Positions 38,144 through 50,140 of a stretch of 64,000 bases of DNA are shown piece after piece; the first letter of the stretch is position 1, and each line of letters starts with the position of its first letter. Below the pieces are notes generated by a model, which was given only the letters and a program-made list of their open reading frames with translations, was not told the origin of the DNA and did no database searches. Source of the stretch: Austropuccinia psidii (taxonomy: Eukaryota > Basidiomycota > Pucciniomycetes > Pucciniales > Sphaerophragmiaceae). A program made the translations under genes and the position numbers. Where the stretch lies: NCBI GenBank assembly GCA_023105745.1, contig JALGQZ010000004.1, forward strand, positions 43,132,437 to 43,196,436, in the 5' to 3' direction.

Positions 38144-41100
38144 AAATTTTTGTTGGTCATTCATGGACTGAAAAATTATAAATTATTTTTTTGTAGTTCA
38201 TGTTTATAGTAGCCTTCCTCAAGTGAGTCTTAGAGGGATTTAATGTCCAAAAATAAGGTCACACTGCAATGAAAGACTTCAGGATTGATTTTATCTTGAT
38301 TATTAAGTACCAAGTTTACAAGATCAAGATGAGATGTTTCTGTTGCGCTTGTTTTCTCACTATGTAAATGATTGAGATCATTGGGGAGAAGACCTAATTT
38401 GTTTTGATCCAAAAAAATTGGTATTTATACAAAGAAAACCCTCCACATTTACACACTTTAATAATGACCTCTTCCAAGCAAAATACACATTATTAGGGAG
38501 GATTGAGTGATGTTTTATAAAGTCTGAGCAATTAGATATGGCCTTTCAAAATGAGAGAAAACATAAATTTGTAAAATTAGTTCAAATCTAATTTTAATCA
38601 ACAAAAGAGAGTTGAGTGTGCTAATGAGGAAGAAATTGAAATAAAGATTCAATTTACAGATCTGACTTTGAAGCAGCTAGCCAATTTATCTGGAGGAGGT
38701 TAAAGGGTAGGCTTAAAAATCTTGCATCATCCAATACTTATTTTTTTGGGACTGTTTACTGTGGGTTGGGTTTCAAGCCTAAGCCAAATTAAAAGTTATG
38801 GGGTATTGGACTTAAAAATCAGGGTATAAGATTCCAGGGTACTTTGTTGGTAGATACAACTTGGACTAACTGACAAGCCACTGTTGGTACAACATATATA
38901 TCACAAATTTGAATCGCCTATGATAATTTTGGAATTGCTTTATCAATTCAAACTCTTTCACCATTAATTTCAAGTAATCTGTATCATTATTCTAATCTTT
39001 CTTGTAATGATTCTACATTAAAGGTGGGTTAATTACTTTCCAAATCATAAGGTTTATGTCAAATTTCTTGAAAAAGACTTATTTGGGTAAGTGAAAAGGT
39101 TTTTTTATATGACTAAATAGCTGTAAAACAAGAAAAGAAAAATTATTACAAAGTCTTTGGAGCTCATCAGAAATTCTCGGAGTTTTTGGAATTTTACAGA
39201 AATTTGGTCTTTTGTGCAAATTTTGGAACCGAAAATTGGCTTGAAGGGCCCAAAAAACCACAAAGTACCTGTAAGATAAAGACCTCTGGAAACCTTTTGG
39301 ACACCCTGGCACTTCATTTTAACTAGTTTTTTGACAAATATGGAAAAAATATGAAAATTTTCAAATCTTCATAATATTTTAATGAATTCCAGCTAGTTCA
39401 CTATTAATCAGAAGATATATTTTCTGTGTGAAAATTAACCTTCAGGTTATAAAGATGGTCCTAAAACCACTGCTTATAGTATATCTTCAAAAATTGATTT
39501 TACCACTGTAAAATCAGTATTAAAACTAGTCCAAGCTCTTTTTACAGCTTAAACACTCCTAAAAATGATAAATGAGTAGTGATGAATAAGCTCAAAATAG
39601 TGGTAATTCATGTGAATAATGTTTAAAAACACAAGTTATACATTTGGTAGAAATAAGTGAAATAGTAATGAAAATATTTTTTTCAAGATTAAATTCAACC
39701 CTTTTTCATCTTGTGATTCCAAAGATGAAGTAAGTGTACACTCTTTCAATAAATTAGAGCATATTATGAGCTTCCCAACATAACTTAAGAGGTTTTTTAT
39801 TTCTTAAAAGTTTACTCTTACTGAATTTTTCTAATTACTGATTGAGTGATAGCATGTGTAATAGTTGTTTGATGAAGTAGAAAATCTAACTCCATTATTA
39901 AAATGGAGCCCATCATTAAAATGGAGAATCAAATGCTTAAGTAATTCATTGAATTCTTTCTCCCAACTCAAAAATCACTTTTTGGTCCACTTAAAACACA
40001 AAATTTGAAGGGTTTTTTTCAAAAAATAATCAATCAAAATGAGCTCCAAGGAGGAACAATTATTTTGGGGGAAAAAAATTAATGAAACCTTTTGGCTTTG
40101 TTTCTAAAGAGATTAATTCAAGCTCAAAAATGGAAAGCTGTGTGAAACTGAAAATGAATTACTTTCTTCCAGACATCAAATGAGGAATTCAATTGCTTAT
40201 CCATTGGAAGATTAATTTTCAATATATACTCATAATAAGTATTGTTTGGTATAAAAATATATTTCTTGGAAACATAATAAATAATTTTGAATAATCCAAG
40301 TTAAACTGAGAAGTACCTTCTCATAGAATCCTCTCATTTTTATCAAGTTAAATAGGAACTTTGAGAAAAATGAGAAATGAGATGTAATAATTTTTTGTGC
40401 CTTGAAATCCTGAAGTACATTTCATATTATTTAAAATGTACATATTTCTATATTTTCCTCATAATCTTCATGAGCTGCCTCCCAAATAAAGAAACAATTT
40501 TAAATGATATCTATCACAGCTTGTTAAAATTCAATTCTCCTTTTCTTCATGTTTTTCTGTGAAATATAAAATTCCTGGACATGGAATCAAAGGAAATCCT
40601 ACAGAGTAACTATACTACATGATATTTGATTATATCCTTCAAAGGAAAAATCTATAATTTAGGGAGGCTTCAAGTAAAGGTACAATCAAGATATTGTTTT
40701 CTCCACAGTGTTACATTTGAAGAAGATTTCACCAAGCTTTAAGAGATAAAGATTTGGAATAATGAGCTTTAGAGTGGATATTTCCAAGGACTTAGAGACA
40801 CAGATCATATGCATTTTCTATGATTCCTCTTATCAACCAATTAATGAGCTTCAAACTCCATCTTAAACATCAACATAATTTTTCATCTATGCATATATCA
40901 AGACAGGCAATGAAAATTCAATTAAATGTTCGTCTGATTTGAACGAGACAAGTTGTTTTCAATATGAAGGTAGAGCTGTACCTTCAGGTACTTATATTAA
41001 GAATATCTGGTGGATTGCACAAATTTTGAGTTAAATAGATTTTGGGAAGATGACAGAAATATGATAATTGTTTTTTTGAGTAGGAATCTGGTTAAACTAA

Positions 41101-42004
41101 AGAGCTTTTGGGGTAAATATTAATTTATTCCTTTTAATTCTCGTGGCTGAGAAAATTGAGTAATAAATTCAAACAATACAGTTTCAACTCCATGTAACTT
41201 CCAAGCTATTCCCAACCTGAATTACACACCAGGGAAATTTTTATGTGACTGGCTAGCCATTCATATGATGTTCTCTTTCTGTGACTTTAAAATAGCTATT
41301 AATGTGGAATGAAAATGAAAAATACATAATTATAAGATGACCTCTGATAAGCTCAAATATTACCTGCATGAGATTCAGTATCAAATTTCTCTTTAATAAA
41401 TTTCATAGCTCAATATATGAATGAAAGAACCTTTCATAATTTAGTAATCATATTTCCAAAGAAAATTACATGGAGCAGAAGTGGGTTTTTTCAGGATTTT
41501 GAGCACCATATTTATCTTATCAAGCAGGTATTGTTCAGAATTTCCCACCCTTGAAAATGATTGAGAGATCAAGAAATATTGTATACTTTGTGTTTATAAA
41601 GTCAAGAATAAATAAATTCTTAATTACCCTTTGAATTTTCATTTCAATTTTAATGAGCTATTTTATTACTTAATGGTCTTCCAAATTAGGCTATCAATTA
41701 CTCAGTCATTCTCCAAGAAGTATGTGATATGGGAAGAATATCTCTCAATTAAGCAATGAAAAAATGGGAATTCAATCAATTAAGAATTAATATCTATTGT
41801 TTAAGAACAACATTTTTTTAAGAAAAAAGGTGATCATGTCTCAATATGAGCCTTAAAAGTTTTATTGAGATCACAGAATAGAAATTGATCAATAGAAAAG
41901 TATTAGAAATTTTGAAATGGTTTTGAGAACCAATATCAAGAAGGCTCAGCTGTAACAATATATTTCAAATTAAAACATTTTGATCATTTTAGCTTGGTAT
42001 ACAC
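38144..42004. other. AT-rich stretch, no gene seen
   Basis: Short frames only. Two overlapping minus-strand frames at 39,079-39,317 have no recognisable motif. No repeat structure is supported. Confidence 0.4.
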
Positions 42005-42352
42005 TGTTAGAGCATTTCACCGTTGAAATGGTGCTTTCCCTTTCTATTATTTGTACTTTTCCTTTAAAATACTTTTCATCAAACAAAAGTAAAAATACTT
42101 TTGTGTGTTTTCTTATTGTACATGTTTTACTAAAAAGCACTGTACTCTTTAGTATTTAAAAAGACAGTCCTTCGTTGTAACTAACGATATGGAAAAAAAT
42201 AATAAATTATTCTAATTGTCGTCGTTGCTTCGTTATCATATCCTTAACTCTTCGTTATTGTATACTTAACATACACTTCCTTCCTAAATGAAACACACCA
42301 CCAACACTTTTTGAAAGAATCTCTGTGGACAATAATTCATAGTTTTCTAACA
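42005..42352. repeat. Putative solo LTR, 348 bp
   Basis: The segment begins TGTTAGA and ends TCTAACA, a perfect 7-bp inverted pair with TG...CA ends. Its length and composition fit a Copia-type LTR. The flanking five bases differ, so no target duplication supports it, and the orientation cannot be fixed. Confidence 0.5.
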
Positions 42353-42469
42353 GATAAGCAAAGGAAATCCTTGCAGTTTTTAAAGAGGATTTGATAAGAT
42401 ACACCTTTCAGATGCAAATATCATCATCTTTAGAAAAATCCTCTTTAATTTAATCTTTCAGGTAAATAT

Positions 42470-42728
42470 TGTTAATGTAATCATCACTGACAACAGTAGT
42501 ACGATCTAATCGTGTAGTTATTTTAATAAATTTTCCTTAGTTTCCTTATCTCCAAGAGTGATCACCAGTCCTTTTTGTAATAACATGGACTTCAGATTTG
42601 TAACTACTATACATAGAGCAAGGAGACTCGAGTAGCTTAGTCCTCATCCAGCTACTCATTTCTTACTCCTTGAACTCCTATGTAAAATCCATTCTCCTGA
42701 CTCACTTACGTTTCTATTGAGTCTTTTA
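42470..42728 (+). repeat. 5' LTR of Copia element (259 bp)
   Basis: It is nearly identical to the start of 48,961-49,321. It begins TGTTAATGTAATC and ends GAGTCTTTTA directly before the primer-binding site. The end is defined by LTR-LTR identity and is TA rather than the usual CA. The flanks AATAT (left) and AATAG (right of the 3' LTR) agree in four of five bases, consistent with a 5-bp target duplication. Confidence 0.85.
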
Positions 42729-42747
42729 GGTTATGGGCCCAGCGCTC
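42729..42747 (+). promoter_or_regulatory. Primer-binding site: half-tRNA (initiator Met) type
   Basis: GGTTATGGGCCCAGCGC abuts the 5' LTR. Its complement contains CTGGGCCCATAACC, the anticodon arm (CAT anticodon) of initiator tRNA-Met, instead of a tRNA 3' end. Drosophila copia and yeast Ty5 are primed by such an initiator-tRNA half-molecule. Confidence 0.7.
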
Positions 42748-42843
42748 TAAAAGCGTACAAAGACAAAACTGGATCAAACAACTAACTCTGAAAATTCTAA
42801 TTCTGAAGAATTCCTATATCCTCACTCTTCCTTTACTCACAAG

Positions 42844-43968
42844 ATGTAAAATACCTCCACCTCACTCTTCGAAGTTAAAAACATTGAGAAACTCAATAGT
42901 AATAACTTTCTCTCATGGCAAAGAAGCATGGTTGCCACTCTAGGTATGAGAAACCTGGAAATTTTCCTTGAAGAAATGTTTATTGAAGAGAAAGAAGACA
43001 GTGGAATTAAAAGGCAACGTCAAACTGTGTATTACTTTATAATAGGCTACTTAGACTCTGAAAATTATGATAAATTTGTGGTGGATGAAGATAAGCATCC
43101 AGGGAGGTTGTGGAGGACCATTAAGGAGAATTATGCATCAACATCAGCTTAAAACATCACTACCCACTTTGGCAAGCTGTTCAGCATCAAGTTCCCCTCT
43201 TCTTCTTTGGGTCTCTCTGAGGCTATCTCCCCTTTCCGCTTAACTCTCAAATTACTTCGCTCTCTCTCTCCTCAGCTTTTTATGGGCAACATTATTCCCC
43301 AAGTCCTAGCCTTTTATGTGTTATGCATGCTTCCTGAGCCATGTCGTCATGTATCCACTGCTGTTTTTCATTCAATCAAAGTCTCAACAAAGATACCTAC
43401 TGTAGAAGAGGTATTTAGAGAAGTAGAGCTTGACATTGTTTGTCGTGTTTATACTGAAGAAGAATCAAATCTGGCTCTAAAAGTATCAACAAAACCCAAA
43501 CAACAGCTTTGCTCAAAAGGTAAACACAATCCTTTGGCTCCTCATCTGGAGTGGGAATGTTTCCAGCTGTTTCCAGAAAAGCGTGATGCATATCACAAGA
43601 GGCATAACAACCATGAAATAGGTATGGCTCTTGGTGTGTGCAACCTTTCTTTGGGTCTTCCCATATTGGATAGTGGCACTTCAAACACCATTACTCCATT
43701 TAAACAGCTTTTTGTCAAAACTTGGGCATCCAAAGAGAAGCTTCAGGCTGCAAATGGTTCCAACATGTGTGTGACAGCTGAGGGCATGTTTTGGATAAAA
43801 ACTTCTGGAGGCAGCCTGAAGATTCCCAATGCCCTTCTTGTTCCATCCGCCACCTCCACCTTGGTCGCGATGGGACCATTTCTAAATGAAGGGGAAGGTC
43901 TCAGAGGATATCCTGGGGGGCAAACCTATTCTGCAAGGGAGGAAAGATTTTGCTTAAAACCCAATTAA
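42844..43968 (+). pseudogene. gag: Ty1/Copia gag and protease
   Basis: Gag forms the particle and the protease processes the polyprotein. The first ATG (42,844) is followed at once by TAA. The frame then reads SNNFLSWQRSMVATLG, a typical Copia gag start, with one more stop at 43,150. It continues to a degenerate zinc-knuckle area near 43,500-43,600 and the protease active-site motif ILDSGTS (near 43,667-43,687). The frame ends at 43,968 by a frameshift, and the pol domains continue in other frames. Both stops are TAA. Confidence 0.85.
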
Positions 43969-44576
43969 TAAGCAACATTCTGGGTATTGACACTAAAAAA
44001 CTCAACTCAACAAATGCTGTATCATCAAGTGATTGGCTCTTGCTCCATAAACGGCTGGGGAATCCAGGAAGAGAGATAGCATCTAAAATGCTCCCCAAAT
44101 ACAACCTCTCAGGGGTTGACTGCAATTAGTGCATGCGTTAAAAGAGCCATTGATTACCCTTTCCCGGACAGTTTCCTCTACCATCTGATATACTTGAGGT
44201 TGTTCACATGGATGTCTGTGGACCCATCAATCTACCAACTTGGGGAGGAAATAGGTACATTTTTCAAATTGTCAACGGCCACAGTTGTATGTGTTTTACT
44301 TTTCCAATAAAGCTGAAATTCAATTGCTATTATCACTTCTCTAAATTTCAAAGGATGGCAGAAACTCAAACATGTGTGCAGATTAAAACTGTTGTGTCTG
44401 ACAATGGTGGTGAGTTCATCAACAAAGATTTATTGAAGCTTTTTGAGGAAAGCGGGATAATTTATCTTCCCACAGCACCATACACTCCCCAACAGACTCC
44501 GGTAGCAGAAAGAGCAAATAGATCCCTGTTGGAGAAAATACAGGTTCTTTTTCTTGACTATCAAGTTCCAGAAGTG
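43969..44576 (+). pseudogene. pol: Ty1/Copia integrase, 5' part
   Basis: A GAG-pre-integrase segment (LLLHKRLGNPGREIASKML, around 44,035-44,095) is followed by stops. The integrase core is open from 44,208 with Asp 44,211-44,213, Asp 44,400-44,402 (SDNGGEF) and Glu 44,508-44,510 (PVAERANRS), which gives exact D-D35-E spacing. The frame is cut after codon 44,574-44,576 by a solo LTR and resumes at 46,762. Confidence 0.88.
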
Positions 44577-45649
44577 TGGTATTCCATACCTTTCTGGGCC
44601 AGCTTCAAGCACATTGAGGGTGAAAATTTCAAAATATCAAAACTTAAATTGTCAATTTAGGATATATCAGCTCAAAAGAAACTTTCAAAATCACATAAGT
44701 CAAATAGTAACATGGATAATATTGAATAAAGGAAGATTTTAGCATTCAGTATAGAAGTAACCTCAAGATTTCCATAATTCAATAATTAAAAAGTTGATTA
44801 AACTATATGAATATATACAGGATAGCTTACAAATAGTCTTCACAAAAACAAAAAAAGTTTAGTTTAATACAGACAGAAACCCTAAAGCCACAAAAAACAT
44901 TAGATTACTAAGAATTACAGTCACCAAAATGGATTTTATGTAATAAGATCAACTAAAAAAGTATGAATACACATCCATTGTATAAAAAAAATGGAATTGA
45001 ATCAAACCTTAATTGACTTCATGCATAGAAAGCTCCATATAGGCTTGAAAGAATTGCATCAATGGTCAATCATAATACAAACAAATGATGCAATAATTGT
45101 ACTAAATAAACTCATATGCAAATTAACACCAAGTAGATTTTAAAAATATTACATAATCAAAATAATGAAAAATGGTGCAATTGACCAAATAAATGGTGTA
45201 ATAATCAAGTCAAATGACACCATTCAACATAATAATCACCAGCAAAAACACCTCAGATTACATAATCACTCAGGAAATGATGCAATTTACCAAACATATG
45301 GTGCAATATCTCTACCAAATGACACCATCTCCAAGTTACTCACCAGCTAAATTCCCTCAAGGCTGTGCATAATAATATTAAAGTTTAATTAACCAAAAAT
45401 AAAGTTTTAAAATATGGTGCAATATATCAAACATATGGTGCGATATCTTGATCCAATGACACCATCTCAAAATTACTCACCAGCAAAATTAGCTCAAGGC
45501 TGTGCATAAACATCAACAAAGTTCAGAATGATGCAATAATCCAAACATATGGTGCAATATCTTTATCAAATGACACCAGCTAAAATACCTCAAGGTAAAA
45601 TTTTTCTAAGTCCCCTGTTTTTGAGTGCCTCTATGGAGGGCACAAAGAA

Positions 45650-45658
45650 TATAAATAG
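45650..45658 (+). promoter_or_regulatory. TATA box of the solo LTR
   Basis: TATAAATAG, followed by AGGGCCTTTCTCCCTC. This sets the LTR orientation as plus. The same motif and pyrimidine-rich context occur on the minus strand of the repeat at 36,195-38,143. Confidence 0.6.
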
Positions 45659-45813
45659 AGGGCCTTTCTCCCTCATTTTCCCCCATGCTCATGGAAGTAT
45701 TTCCCCAATAAGTGGAAATCTAATCCTCAATCTAAAGGATCCATCTATCCCTATTCTAGTAGGATAACTAGAAAAATAAAATTATAAATCTCAGTAGCAA
45801 AGCTCAGAAGCAT

Positions 45814-46083
45814 ATATTAGTAGTCAGAAATTATTGATAAAAGAAAATATTTACAGTATTAATGAAAGAGTTTAATATTGAATAAATAGTATTATCATAA
45901 TAAATATTAGTAGTCAGAAATTATTGATAAAAGAAAATATTTACAGTATTAATGAAAGAGTTTAATATTGAATTAATAGTATTATCATAGTAAATATCAG
46001 TAGTCAGAAATTATTGATAGAAGACAGTATTCACAGTATTAATGAAAGAGCTCAATATTGCATAAATAGTATCATCATAACAA
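45814..46083 (+). repeat. 90-bp tandem repeat, three copies
   Basis: The block TAGTCAGAAATTATTGATA recurs at 45,821, 45,911 and 46,001, giving an exact 90-bp period. The first two copies are almost identical and the third has about ten changes. It lies downstream of the TATA box, so within R/U5 of the solo LTR. Confidence 0.9.
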
Positions 46084-46761
46084 ATATTAGTAGTAGTCAT
46101 AGAGTACTGCTCAAAGAAGTTATTATTATTAGAGTTAATACTAACAGCTATCTTATCCTTGTCATTATCAAATCCTGAATCCATTAAGGAATATATATTC
46201 TTATTAAATAAGTATTATTAACTATATTGGTCGTAAGATCCCTTAAAAAACAAATCAATAAATATAAAAACCCACCCTTCTATAATAAAAGAAAAACATC
46301 ATAGTATTCTCTCCAGTATATTCTATATTGTATATTGTTAATGAACCTTATAATCAATAATTAACCTAAGAATATAAATAAACACATATATTTTAAAATA
46401 TCATACATCTATATAATTATATATTATTAATACTTAATTTTATATTTAAATATTACCTTTAACCTATAAAATAGTGGTATTAAGCCATTTTCTATAAATA
46501 TAATAATCATAAAAGTTATTTATCTAACAATTGAGTAGGTCTGATAGAGACTGCTGAAAGTCTTCTCTAGTTGTAAAGCCACAATTTTAAATATTGATTT
46601 GTGAGCTCTATAGGGATATTATTTAGTAAATTCAGAGGGGCAGCTAATACACCTTAGCACCCTTGGTTACAGGATCATTCAGCAATTCAAAACTGTTTAC
46701 CTGTGATTTCCCCCTCAAGGACTGCCTTATCCAATCCCACACTAAAAGGAGTTCCACAGTG

Positions 46762-47565
46762 TAATGGTGGGGTGAAGCATGCGCTATGGCAACTTACCTG
46801 TTAAATCGAACTCCAATCTCTTCTCTTGGATTTCAAGCTTCCATCAGTAAGTGGGCTATGACTACTCTATCTGTTGGCATTAGGCACTTACATCCGTTTG
46901 GATGTACTGCAGTAGTGCAAGTGCAGAAAGAAAGGAAAACATCAAAAGTTAGCCCATCAGGAATTCTATGTATGTTTTTGGGGAATTTTGAGTGACATTG
47001 TAACTTTTTCCTGTATGATCCTATCTCAAAACAAATTTTGATAACTCAAAATTTCACCTTCAAGGATGGTGAGGCTTTTTGGCCTTTGCACTCTGTATCC
47101 TCATCTTCTTCTCTCTCTCTACCCCTTCCATCTGACCTTCCTGTTGAATCCGTGTCAGGTGTCTCTGGGATTACTTCTAACCCTGAGGCAGATGGGCGAA
47201 TGGTTGACAGGAGGCTAGATGACTCTCAAATTGCTTCTGACTTGGGCACCTTGGAAGTTTCTGAACCGATAATTGAGGATCAAGCTTGTTCTACTCAACC
47301 ACCTTCTCCTCTTGAAGCAGGTTATGCACAGCCACAGGCTTCCCTTGAAAAGGCCTTGCCAAAGGGCTGGAAATACGACCTAGTGGCTGAAACCACACCT
47401 GAGGATATTACTAGTGTGATATCCATGAAGCACATTGTTCCTGGGAAACGTACCCGACAGCCACCTCCCCGGTTTGCTGGAGCAGTGATCAACACTGCGC
47501 CTCGTTCCTTTTGTAGAAGCCATGGCTTCTTCAAAATCAAATGCCGTGGCAAAGGAATTCGCTAG
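46762..47565 (+). pseudogene. pol: Ty1/Copia integrase C-terminal part
   Basis: The frame resumes with WWGEACAMATYLLNRTP (46,765 on), the standard end of a Copia integrase core. It continues through a GCTAVV block and, after one stop near 46,995, a Ser/Pro-rich linker in the frame 47,038-47,565. The first codon after the target duplication is TAA where Gln or Glu is expected. A frameshift near 47,520-47,560 leads into RT. Confidence 0.82.
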
Positions 47566-48950
47566 CCTAGAGCAACACCAGGTGATTAAAGAGGTCTGGC
47601 TGGAAAAGGACCAACGGTTTTTGAACACAACCTGGGTATTTTGCAAAAAGACCAATGCAGAAGGAAATGTCACTGAAGAAAAGGAGCAACTCTGTGTTAG
47701 GGGGTTTTGTCAGATTGAGGATTTTGATTTCCATGAGACCTTTGCCCCTACTGGATGCCTGGCCACCTTGAGGTTTCTTTTGGGATACTGTGCAAGCAAT
47801 GACTTTGATGTTCAACAGATGGATGTGAAGATGGCTTTTCTCCATGGTGATCTAGACGAGGACATCTTTATACAAATTCCTGAGGGGTATATACCTAAAA
47901 TGAAGGGGGATGTGTGCTTAAAGGTCACCAAATTGCTCTATGGCCTAAAGCAAAGCCCAAGGAGTTGGTATCTTTGCATGAAGCAGTTTTTCATGGGGGC
48001 TGTTTTTTGTCCTTTGGCTACTGACCCCTTCTTTTTCATCAACACACATGGGGATCCATGTTTTGTTTTTCTTCATGTGGATGATCTTGTTATTGGCAGA
48101 CTGAATTTACAAGCATTTAGAAAGGAAATAACCTAAAATTCCAACATGAAGGACTTGGGTGACTTAAAGTATGTCTTGGGAATGAAGGTAACTAGGAACA
48201 GATCAATGAAGACCATCTCTCTCTCAAGAACTCTACATTGATAACCTTCTCAATGATTTTGGCATGAAAGACTGCAAGCCAGTTTCAACTCCTCTTGTTC
48301 CCTCCTCAAGATTAAATCCATTCAGCAATGAAGAACCCAATCCGGCAAGCATCAACTACCAAAGGGCTGTGGGGTTGCTAAACTACTTGGTCTCCTGCAC
48401 AAGACCCAATATTGTGTTTGCTGCATCCTGCTTGGCTCAGTTCCTCAACGCTCCAAGTATCAAGCATGAGAATGCTTTTAAAAATGTTCTTTTGTATTTA
48501 AAAGGGACCAAGGGCTGGGGAATTACTCTAGGGAATGTTAGTGATAATTCGTTCATCACAGCATTTTGTGATGCGGATTGGGGGTTTAACTATTATTCAA
48601 GGTTGTTCTCAGGCAGCTGTGTGTTCTGTTATGGCCTTATTGGGTGGAAGACCTAAAAACAGGAAATTGTGGCCTTTTCATCAACAGAGGCTGAATATTG
48701 GTCTATTTCAAGTTGCTGTGCAATAATCAGGGGGCTCTCTCTCTTCTCAAGAACCCACTATATCAACATCAAACTCGACATATTAAACTCCGGCTACACT
48801 GGTGTAGGGAATTGTTCAATGAAGGTAAAATTATGGCCAAATATATCAGTACCACAAATATGGTGGCTGATATCATGACAAAATCTCTGCCACGTCAAAC
48901 TCACTCGGTTCATTGTGCCTCTCTGACTATTCATGATGTGCAAGATTGAG
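47522..48950 (+). pseudogene. pol: Ty1/Copia reverse transcriptase and RNase H
   Basis: RT is open at 47,522-48,136. It has VQQMDVKMAFLHGDLDE and the catalytic HVDD at 48,074-48,085, where most Copia RTs have YVDD. After a stop, RT continues in another frame (MKDLGDLKYVLGMKV, 48,145 on; 48,264-48,656). RNase H follows with CDADW (near 48,568), STEAEY and NQGALSLLKNP, ending with LRLHWCRELFNEG and a short tail to about 48,947. At least three frame changes break it. Confidence 0.9.
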
Positions 48951-48960
48951 CATCAGGGGG
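48950..48960 (+). promoter_or_regulatory. Polypurine tract of the Copia element
   Basis: GCATCAGGGGG lies immediately before the 3' LTR, at the expected site for plus-strand priming. Confidence 0.65.
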
Positions 48961-49321
48961 TGTTAATGTAATCATCACTGACAACAGCAGTATGATCTAA
49001 TCATGTAGTTATTTTAATAAATTTTCCTTAGTTTCCTTATCTCCAAGAGTGATCACAAGTCCTTTTTGTAATAACATGGACTTTAGATTTGTAACTACTA
49101 TATATAGAGCAAGGAGACTCGAGTATCATAGTCCTCATCCAGCTACTCGTTTCTTACTCCTTGAACTCATTTGTAAAATCCTTGCTCCTGACTCACTTAC
49201 GTTTCTATTGAGTCTTTTGGGTATGCTCGACTCTTGCAAGCCAGCTACTCATTTCTTACTCCTTGAACTCCTTTGTAAAATCCTTTCTCCTGACTCACTT
49301 ATGTTTCTATTGAGTCTTTTA
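48961..49321 (+). repeat. 3' LTR of Copia element (361 bp) with internal duplication
   Basis: It matches the 5' LTR but is 102 bp longer. The block beginning CCAGCTACTC occurs at 49,139 and again at 49,241, a tandem duplication with a 102-bp period that accounts exactly for the length difference. A TATATATAG box lies near 49,100. Confidence 0.88.
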
Positions 49322-50140
49322 AATAGAAGCTCCTTAATTGTATTTCAAATTCAAAAAATTCAGAACACATTTTTGTTAAAATCATTTTTTAATTGTCATT
49401 ATTTTCAATATATAAGAATTTGTGTCCCCAGTAATATATTTTGGTGGCTTTTGTTTTTATAAAAGGAATTTTTTGGTTTAAATTGTACATAATCTAACTA
49501 AAAATTTAATTCTGTTCAAACAATATCAGAAATTTATTAGTAATCAAAAAATCTTCAACAAAAAAATGTAAAATTTAGCTCAAAGCTGGGAAATTTGTGC
49601 ATTATTTTTCATTAGAAATTCATCTTCACAATTATTTTGGGTACTGGAAGCTATTAAGAGAGTTAAATCTATCATTCTAACATCATTTCCATCTTTTGTG
49701 AAATTTTAGATTATATATCAGGCATGCCACTGGAACTTGAAACTTTGCATTCTAGTTCCTGGGAAAGAATGAAATAATGAGGTTTATTTCCCCCTTCAAG
49801 TTTTAGATTTAAAACCACTTTTTTCAAAAGGAATATGGGAACTATTTGATGTCTTTAGGAAGGAACAAGTGACAGGTTACTCAGATTATATATATATTGG
49901 TGTGTGCATGAATTATATTATCTGCTTTAAAGTACATCTTTCATTATAACTTCTGTTTCACCACTCACTACACACTACTACTAATGATAAATGTCAAGCC
50001 ATTAACCAATACAAAATTGAAAAATGTGAGTGTTTTTGAATACTTAATATTCCAAAAAATATCAAATGACATCTGAAGTCCTCCATCAGTTTCCTTAATT
50101 TCCTCTTATTATGAAACTCCCTCCAAAGATGATTAAAATA
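49322..50140. other. AT-rich spacer, no gene seen
   Basis: No coding signal is supported. It ends with TTAAAATA (50,133-50,140), the left target-site duplication of the MULE. Confidence 0.5.

Larger units (their letters stand above)
44577..46756 (+). mobile_element. Solo LTR (2,180 bp) inserted in the Copia integrase
   Basis: It starts TGGTATTCC and ends GGAGTTCCA, imperfect inverted ends with TG...CA. It is flanked by AAGTG (44,572-44,576) and CAGTG (46,757-46,761), a 5-bp target duplication with one change. Removing it and one repeat rejoins the integrase frame exactly, from the VPEV side to the WWGEA side. Inside are repeated blocks with ATGGTGCAAT and AATGACACC (45,170-45,580), a TATA box at 45,650 and a 90-bp tandem repeat. 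No internal coding region is present. Confidence 0.85.

Noticed and set aside
45170..46090. CRISPR-like array (repeated ATGGTGCAAT blocks and the 90-bp units)
   Set aside because: Repeats are irregular, or tandem without spacers, and lie within an LTR of a eukaryotic genome.
47380..47845. Minus-strand frames opposite Copia RT and linker
   Set aside because: Antisense to the conserved RT; no independent support.
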